NCBI RefSeq assembly: GCF_014117325.1
Contig: NZ_CP059732.1
Location: forward strand, 992,001 to 1,056,000
Origin: Spirosoma foliorum
GTDB taxonomy: Bacteria > Bacteroidota > Bacteroidia > Cytophagales > Spirosomataceae
Length of the DNA stretch: 64,000 bases
Direction: 5' to 3'
In this document: positions 10,401-19,400 of the stretch, one piece after another
Numbering within the stretch: the first letter of the stretch is position 1
How the letters are laid out: each line of letters begins with the position of its first letter
Position numbers and translations under genes: made by a program
Notes under the pieces: generated by a model
The model's database searches: none
What the model was told of the DNA's origin: nothing
What the model saw: the letters and a program-made list of their open reading frames with translations, nothing else

Positions 10401-13400
10401 GGTGTGGCCTCGGCCAACATCAGCAACCTGGCTGGTCCTCAGGTATCGGGTGTGCCTACTAATGTGAAGTGCTATGGTACCCAGACGGGTAGCGTGGTGC
10501 TCACGGTAACGGGCGGCACCCCACCGATTGGGTATGTGTGGAGCAATGGCTCGACGAGTAAGGATCTAACGGGCGTTGGTGCTGGAGTGTACACGGTGAC
10601 GGCACGGGATGCCAATGGTTGTCTGGCGGTGCAGAGTTTCACCATCACCCAGCCCACGGAGATCGCGGCCGTGTTCCAGCCCACGCAACCGACCTGTTCG
10701 AGTCTGAGCGGGGGTAGTGTGAGTCTGGTGAGCATCAGTGGTGGTACGGCTCCGTATAGTTATACCTGGAGCACGGGCAGCACAGCGGCCAGTCTCAACA
10801 ACCTGAGTGGTGGCACGTATACCTTGACCATCAAGGACGCCAATGGTTGTGTGGCTTCGCCAGTAGCGATTCTGAACACGCCTACTAATTGCAGTACGCC
10901 TATCTTCGATCTGGCCTTGACCAAGAAATTGGCTAATGGACAGCCTGCCAATGTGGTAGCGGGTGGTCAGGTAACCTTCACGGTGACGGTTTACAACCAG
11001 GGCAACATTGATGCAACCAACGTTCAGGTGACGGACTACATCCCAACTGGACTGACGCTGAACGATGCGAACTGGACGGCTAGTAACGGCAAGGCTACGC
11101 TTACTAGTGTGATTGCCAATCTGGCCGCTGGTCAGAGCACGAGCCGTAACATTACCTTCACGGTAGGGTTGGGCGTAACGGGTAGTCTGACCAACAATGC
11201 TGAGATCAGCGGTGCGAGCAACGCACAGAACTTGCCAGACGTGGATTCGAGTCCTGACAACGATCCGACCAACGATGGTACGCCGATCAATGACGATACG
11301 TCGGGCGATCATAAGCACAACCCATCACAGGATGAGGATGATAGTGATATCGAAGTGATTAATGTGAATCCGGCTCCTGTCTTCGATCTGGCCTTGACCA
11401 AGAAATTGGCCCCTGGACAGTCTACGAATGTAGTGGCGGGTAGCAACGTAACCTTTGCGGTGACGGTGATCAACCAGGGTACTGTGGACGCGACAGCTGT
11501 TCAGGTGACGGATTACATCCCAGCGGGATTAGCGCTGAACGATGCCAACTGGACAGCCAGCAATGGTCAGGCGACACTCAACACGCCGATCACGAATCTG
11601 ACTGCCGGGCAGAGCACCACGCGCACCATCACCTTTGTGGTAAGCTCGAGTGTAACCGGTAGCCTGACCAACGGAGCCGAGATCAGCAGTGCGAGCAACG
11701 GGCAGAACCTGCCGGATAAAGATTCCGATCCGGATAACAATCCGGGGAACGATGGTACGCCGATCAATGACGATACGTCAGGGGATCACAAGCATAATCC
11801 ATCGCAGGATGAAGATGATAGTGATATCGAGGTGATTACGGTGACGCCCGTTCAGCCAACCTGTGAGAAACCGGTGCTGACCGTAGGCAATCCCGTTTGC
11901 AATCCAGCGAATGGTACCTATAGCGTAAGCATTTACAGCAGCACAGGCAATGTGCTGGCTAGTGCGGGTACGGTGAGTGGTTCGAGTGTGATCGACATTC
12001 CGGTGGGTACACCAGTGAGTGTGACGGCCAGCAATGGTATTGGCTGTAACACCGTATCGATGGTGGAAAGTCCAGCCTCGTGTCCGATAACACCAACCTG
12101 TACGCAGCCTAAACTGACCACCGGTCAGCCAATCTGTTCGGGTAACGGTACGTATTCGGTGAGCTACTCGACTGACCGGGGCGTTGTGAGTGTCAATGCG
12201 GGGACTATTTCGGGGAATACCATCGTCGGTATCCCGGTAGGAACCCAGCTCACGATCACGGCAACCGACGGAACCTGTATGACTCGGGTCAATGTGAGTA
12301 GCCCAGCAAACTGCACAAACCCCTGTGAAAATCCAGGTATCAGCCTGAGCGGTCCGATCTGTGACGACAAGGGCACGAATACCTACTACCTGTACTACAC
12401 CCTCCTCAACGGAGCAACGGTGAAAGTTAGTCAGGGTGTGGCCAGTAACGGGCTGATTACGGGTGTGCCTTCGGGTGCGCCACTAAGCCTAACGGTAAGC
12501 AGAGCGGGTTGTGCCGACAAGGTGGTGACTATTCCAGGGGTTGTTTGTGGACCAAATCCGGCTCCATCCTTGGATCTGACCAAACAGGTCAACAAGACTC
12601 GAGCTGGCCTGGGCGAAGTGGTGACTTACACCCTTACGCTGACCAATAGAGGCACCGGATCGGCAACGAATGTAGACGTTCAGGAATCGATGAGTGCGGG
12701 TCTGGTACTTATCCCAGGGTCTGTTTCGACTACGGCGGGTAGCTACGCGGCTACCAGTCCGGTCGGTATCTGGACGGTGCCAAATCTGGCTGCTGGAGCA
12801 ACGACAACCCTGACCTTCTCGGCCAGCATTACGCAGGTGGGTGTGGTTTACAACACCGCAGCGATACCCGGCGATACGGCCACCGTTTGTACAACGGTTC
12901 CAGTGAAAGTTTGTCAGGGAGCGCCAATCCAGGTGGTTGTGTCGGCTCCGAAGGGCTATAGCAGCTATCAATGGTATCGCAATGGTAGTGCGATTTCAGG
13001 TGCCACCAGCTATACCTATACGGCGACTCAACTGGGTGAATACACCATCCAGGTCAACGGGTCGCAATGCCCCAATGGTGCTTGCTGCCCTATTGTGGTG
13101 GAACAGGAAGCAGGCGTAACCTTTACGTTGGCCAGTCAGGCTCCAACCTGTAACGGTAGTCAGCCATTGGCGAACGGTACGGTGAGCATTAATGGACTGG
13201 CGATTGCCAACACGGCTTATCGGTATGCTCTCGCGCTGGGTACCAGCTTTACGACGACCAACCCGACGGTTCAGTCAGTGCCTGCCAATGGCGTACTGGC
13301 CTCGAATCTGGTGGGTGGTCAGACGTACACCATCCGTGTATTCAACGGAGCGGGTTGCTGGCAGGATCAGACCGTGACGATTGGGGTAGCCAATTGTGGC

Positions 13401-16400
13401 TGCTCGGTCGAACCACCGGTCGTAACCTGTGCGATTACCGAAATCTGCAAAGGCGGTTCCACCATGCTCAGCACACGTGGCTGTGAATCGGGTACGATTC
13501 GCTGGTCGGATGGCCATTCGGGTGCGACCATCGTCGCGACACCAACCGTCACGACGACCTATACCGCCAGTTGCGTGATCGGTAGTTGCGTGAGCCCCGC
13601 TTCGAATGCGATTACCGTTACGGTACTGGATGTCAAAACACCGACAATCAGTGCGAGTGCGGATAATGTATGTCCCGGAACGTCGGTCACGCTGACGGCT
13701 GCGGGCTGCGAAGGGGGCGTGATCCAATGGTCGGAGAAAACCCAGACAGGTGCGTCGATTGTCGTAACGCCTTATGGCAAAACAACCTATACGGCACAGT
13801 GTCGCCTGGGTACTTGCCTAAGCAATCCGGCGCTGGTGACCATCAATGTGAATACGGAGTTGCCAACGCCAACTGTAACCTGTAGCACAACCATCGTTTG
13901 CCCAGGCGAAACGGTGACGCTGACGGCGGAAAATTGCGTGGGTACGCCAATCTGGAATAGCACAACGGCAACCACCAGCAGCATCGTCGTTACGCCAACG
14001 CTTGGCAGCAACAGCTACTGGGTGTTCTGTAAGAATGGGGCCTGCACCAGCAAATCCTCGAATATCTACACGATTCAGGTTGTAGCGCCAGTTATTCCGA
14101 CGATAACAGCTTCGGCCGATACGATTTGCACCGGTGGCTCCGTCGTTCTGACGGCTAGCGGCTGCAACGGAACGGTCTTCTGGTCGACAGGTCAGACGGG
14201 AGCTAGCATCACGGTGGCTCCGACGGCCAATACCAGTTACTATGCTCAGTGTAAGTTCCGCAGCTGCCTCAGCGATCAGTCGAGTGCGATTGCCATTGCG
14301 GTGGTAAATCCACAGACGCCGATTGTACGAGTGAATAAAACCCTCGTCTGTAGTGGAGAACCCGTCTCGCTGACGGCAACGGGTTGCAACGGTACTGTAC
14401 AATGGCATGGGGTGAATTTGGTTGGCTTAACCATCACCATCTATCCAACAGCAACGGCTGAGTACTATGCGACCTGTAAGCTGGGCGCTTGCGAAAGTAG
14501 TGCGTCGACCACCGTCCGGGTGACGGTGAACAGCTCACCAGCTACCGCGCCGACGGTGGTTGCCTCAACGAGCCTCGTCTGCAACAGTGGCCTGGTATCG
14601 TTAAGTGCCACAGGTTGCAATGGCACGGTACAATGGTCGGATGGTCAGACCGGATCGGTTATTACCGTAACGGCTACCCCAACGAATCGGGAGTTCTATG
14701 CCTTGTGTGTGCCTACTAGTGGTACGGCCTGTGGTAGTGCCAAATCCAATGTGGTGACCATTACGGTGCCACAAATGGCAACGCCAAGCATCGTCGCTAG
14801 CCGTACAGCGGTTTGCAGCGGTGAGCAGGTGACCTTGACGGCCACGGGTTGCGCAGGAGGAACCATTCAATGGCATGGTGTCAATCAGTCCGGTACCAGC
14901 ATTTCGGTGACGCCGGTATCAACGAGCGAATACTATGCGACCTGTACGATTACGGGTTGTGAAAGTGCTCCATCTACTAAAGTAACAGTGGTTGTGAACG
15001 CGCCGGTTACAGCTCCGGTGGTTACTGCATCAAGCCTGACCGTTTGCTCGGGTAGTGTTGTTTCAATGACCGCAACGGGTTGTAATGGCACCGTGAACTG
15101 GTCGGATGGTCAGACCGGAGCGGTCGTTTCGATGACGGCAACGGCAGCTAACCATACCTACTACGCGATCTGTCAGACGGGAACGCTCTGCCCTTCGCCA
15201 CAGTCCAATGTGGTGTCGATTAACCTGGCACCTACTGCGGCACCAACCATTACCGCCAGTCGTAACTCGATTTGCAGTGGTGAGAAGGTAACGCTGACGG
15301 CTACGGGCTGTGCAGGTACGGTAATCTGGCATGGCATCAACCGCACGGGAGCAAGCATCGATATGTATCCGACCTCGACAACCGACTACTACGCAACGTG
15401 CCAGGTTGGTACCTGTGAGAGCGGGGCTTCCAACACGGTAAGCATAGTTGTCAATACGGGTACAGGCATCAGTCCGGTAGTAACCGCTTCAACGCAACAG
15501 GTTTGCATCAGTGGTGTCGTCACGCTGACGGCCACGGGCTGTACGGGCGGCACGGTGATTTGGTCAGATGGTCAGCAGGGAGCGATTGTTTCCATGACCG
15601 CTACGGATGCGAACCACGAGTTCTATGCCCTCTGTAAAGATGCTGGTCAGTGTGGTACGGGTAAGTCGAACGTGATTACGGTGACGGTAACGACCCTGCC
15701 CACGCCAACGGCTGTCTGCAGTACCAGCGCCATCTGTGTTGGCGAAGACGTAACGCTTACCGCGCAAAATTGCCTGGGTACCCCTCACTGGAGTACAGGT
15801 GAAACCACGGCCAGCATTATCGTGAAACCAACGGTAACGACGGGCTACACGGTATACTGCACGATGAACGGATGCACGAGCCCAACCTCGAGTTCGTATG
15901 TGATTACGGTCGTACCAGTTACTGCACCTACGATTACGGCTTCGGCTACGGTCGTGACCGCTGGTGGGTCAGTGACGCTGACCGCCAGTGGTTGTCCGGG
16001 TACGGTGATCTGGTCGGCTAACGACATCCACGGAAATAACACCGGTAGCTCGCTAGTGGTCCGCCCCGAAGGGACGCAGACCTACTCGGCTCAGTGTAAA
16101 TACCGGACCTGTCTGAGCGACCCATCCAATACGATCACGATCAATCCAGGAAATTGCCTGGTTAACGCAGGTGGGCTGACGCCGGTGAACGGTAACGTAT
16201 GTGCCGCGGGTAGCACCACCGCGCTTGTAGCGGCAACGCTGAGTGGTGGTCTGGTTCAACCCAATGGCTATTCGGTCGTCTACCTGTTGGCGAAAGATGG
16301 TGTGATTCAGCAAAGCAGCACAACCCCTCAGTTCAGTGTACCATCGGCTAGTGCTCACTACTCGATTCATACGCTGGTCTATAACGGGGCATCGGGTGAT

Positions 16401-19400
16401 GCAAATTACTTCGCGCTGTCATCGATCAACCTGGGTGTTACCCGGACGACGGATGTGCTGCAACTGATTAGTCATAGCTGTGCCGCCTTCGATGCAACGG
16501 GTGCTAAAGTGAACGTAGGCGTCGTTGACGCACCGTCACTGTCGAGCAATGCCTCAACAGTTTGTAACGGGGGTACGGTTTCGGTAACCGCCACGGGTTG
16601 CGCAGGTGGAATTGTGAAATGGTCGGATGGTAAAGAAGGAGCTGTCTATCAGACATCAGTGTATACCGAACGCTGGCTAACGGCTATCTGTGAAGTGGAT
16701 GGCTGTCCAAGTGCTCCTTCGGCTACGCTGCACATTACCCTGGGTACACCAGCCGTACCGATTATCGTGAGTACGCCATCGATTTGCGTTGGTGAAACGG
16801 TCTCGCTAACGGCTACGGGTTGCACAAGCGGAAATTACCTCTGGTCGGATGGCAGTACAACGGGAGCAATCCTGACCGTAACGCCAACACAGGATGCTAC
16901 CTACCGCGTGAAGTGCAAGCTGGGCGATTGTGAAGGTGACTGGTCGGCGGCTACGACGGTTCATGTCGGCAAGCCAGCCACACCAACCCTATCACTACAA
17001 GGTACTGGCAGCACAACGGTTTGTTATGGCTCGCCGGTAACGCTGGTGGCAACGGGCTGCACAACGAATGAGCATGTGATTTGGTCCAACAACATGACGG
17101 GCTCGTCCATAACCATTTCGCCTGCCAGTACCGAAACCTACACGGCCTACTGTGCTAGTGCGGCAGGCACCTGCCGGAGCGATGTTTCCAGTGGACTGAC
17201 CATCACGGTATTGGGTAAAGTAGCGGTACCGACGGTAGTCGATAAAACCAATACGTGTCCAATCACAACGGTGGATCTATCGACCGCGATGTCGAGTCAG
17301 CCAACGACAACGGGTGGGTTGTTCGAATACTATACGGATGCCGCACTGACCAACAAGGTAGCAAACCCTGCTGCCGTTGGTGCCGGTACCTACTACGTGA
17401 TCGAGCGGACCAGTACTGGTTGCGTGAGTCTGCCAGCGGTGATTCATGTGCAGATTACTACCTGCACGGAACCAACACCTTGCGATGGGGTTAACCCAGC
17501 CACGGCCAATGCCGGTGATGATGCGAGTGTTTGTTCAACGGCAAGTTATCAACTACACGGTGCAATGGGGGGCGGTGGCAACACCGCTCACTGGACCACC
17601 AGTGGCAACGGAAGCTTCGATAACCCATACTCGCTCAATGCGATCTATACCGCTAGTGGGGATGATGTACAGGCTGGTCAGGTAACGCTGACGCTGACGG
17701 TAAGCACTACGAACGTGAACTGCCCGGTAGCTACGGATCAACTGGTGCTGACGCTGAATGGTGTGAAGAGTACCCCAGTGATTACGGTCGCTGGGGGCAC
17801 CCAACTCTGCGCCGGTGATTCGGTGATCCTGAAAGCCCCTGCCGGATATGCAGGCTATAACTGGAGCAACGGAGCCACTACGCGAACCATCGTGGTGAAA
17901 CAGAGTGGTGTCTATAGTGTACAGGTAATGAACGACAAAGGATGCACCTCGGTGAAATCGGCTGATGTAACGGTGAAAATAGCCGAGCCTGTGTTGCCAC
18001 CGCTGGTGACGAACCTGCGGAATACCTGTCCGTCGAAAATCGTCGATCTGACGCAGGCGCTGTCCACCACCACAGTCGGTAGCACCTATACGTATCGAAT
18101 CTGCGAGTGTAACTCATCCAACATCGTCATCCGGCCGGATTCGGTGTGTGAAGGTACATACTGGATTGTGGAGCGAACGGCTCAGGGTTGCGTGAGCAAA
18201 CCAGCGAAAGTGGTCGTGAAAGTCTTCAACTGCGCCACCGATACGCTGGCAACGGATGTTAGTATTGCTAAAACGGTGAACCAGACTACAGTGAATGGCT
18301 CGCCAGTCACCTATACGCTGACGGTTAGCAATGCGGGTCCACATACGGCTTACAACGTCGATGTACGCGATGTACTGCCAAGTGGTCTGCAACTGTTGCC
18401 ATCGGGTGGCTACACCTTCGCGAATGGGATGATTACCAAACGGATCGATAGTCTGAAAGCGGGCGCGTCTGCTCAGATCGTGTTCAGCGCCCGGATTGTG
18501 ACGAAAGGAGTGGATATTATCAACAGAGCCGAGATTACCTATCTGGACAATGTTGATCCGAACGGGGCCAACAACAGTTCGAGCGTGACGGTACGCGATA
18601 CAACCAGTACGCCTGTGTCGCAGACCGGTACACCGGGGCTGGGTGTAGCTCTGGCGGTCGTGAAGGTTGAACCGCAGCCTGATAACTCGTACAACGTGAC
18701 TTATAAAGCGACGTTGAAGAACGTGGGCTCGGTGGATCTGACCGCGGTCAGTCTGCTGGATAGTCTGAACGGGGTGTTCGCATCGCCTGCTTCCTATAGC
18801 GTTGTTGGTTCGCCAGTAACCGGATCGGGCAGCACGCTGGTGGCTAATGCAGGCTTCGATGGGAATACGCAACCGAATATTCTCGGCAGTGCCAGCACTT
18901 TAGCGGCTGGTGTTCAGGATACCGTCGTGTTCGTGGTGAACGTGAAGGCCAATGGTAACAGCGGTCCGTTCTATTCCTCGGCAACAGCGAAGGGAAATAC
19001 CCTCGACGGTAGCCAGACGGTGAAGGATGTCTCCAACAATGGATTCGATCCGACGCCAGAAGGCTCTGTGTCAACCGCGGTTCGCTTCGATATGCCCAAA
19101 GGCTTACTTGGGGTAGCTAAATCGGTGGGTGCGCCAACGCTGGTGTCAGCTGGGATCTACGACATTCCGTACACGATTGCACTGAATAACATGGGTAGTG
19201 TAGACCTCAAGAAGGTTCAGGTCGTGGATAACCTCTCCGCAGCTTTTGGTCACGGTGCGCTCATTGTTAGCAATCAGATCTCGGTTTCAGGGGTTGGTAC
19301 GGTAACGGTCAATCCGAGTTACTCAGGTCAGGGCCTGATCACCAATATGTTGGTCGATACGGCCAGTACACTGGCTGCGGGTGCCAAAGCCACGCTGAGC

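Noticed and set aside
4767..10900. A CRISPR-like array in the tandem repeats
   Set aside because: The repeats are coding, hundreds of bases long and without unique spacers of constant length.
9249..11318. Minus-strand frames of 170-250 codons inside the giant adhesin
   Set aside because: They are shadows of DUF11 and SprB repeats; their repetition follows the plus-strand repeats and no known domain is seen.
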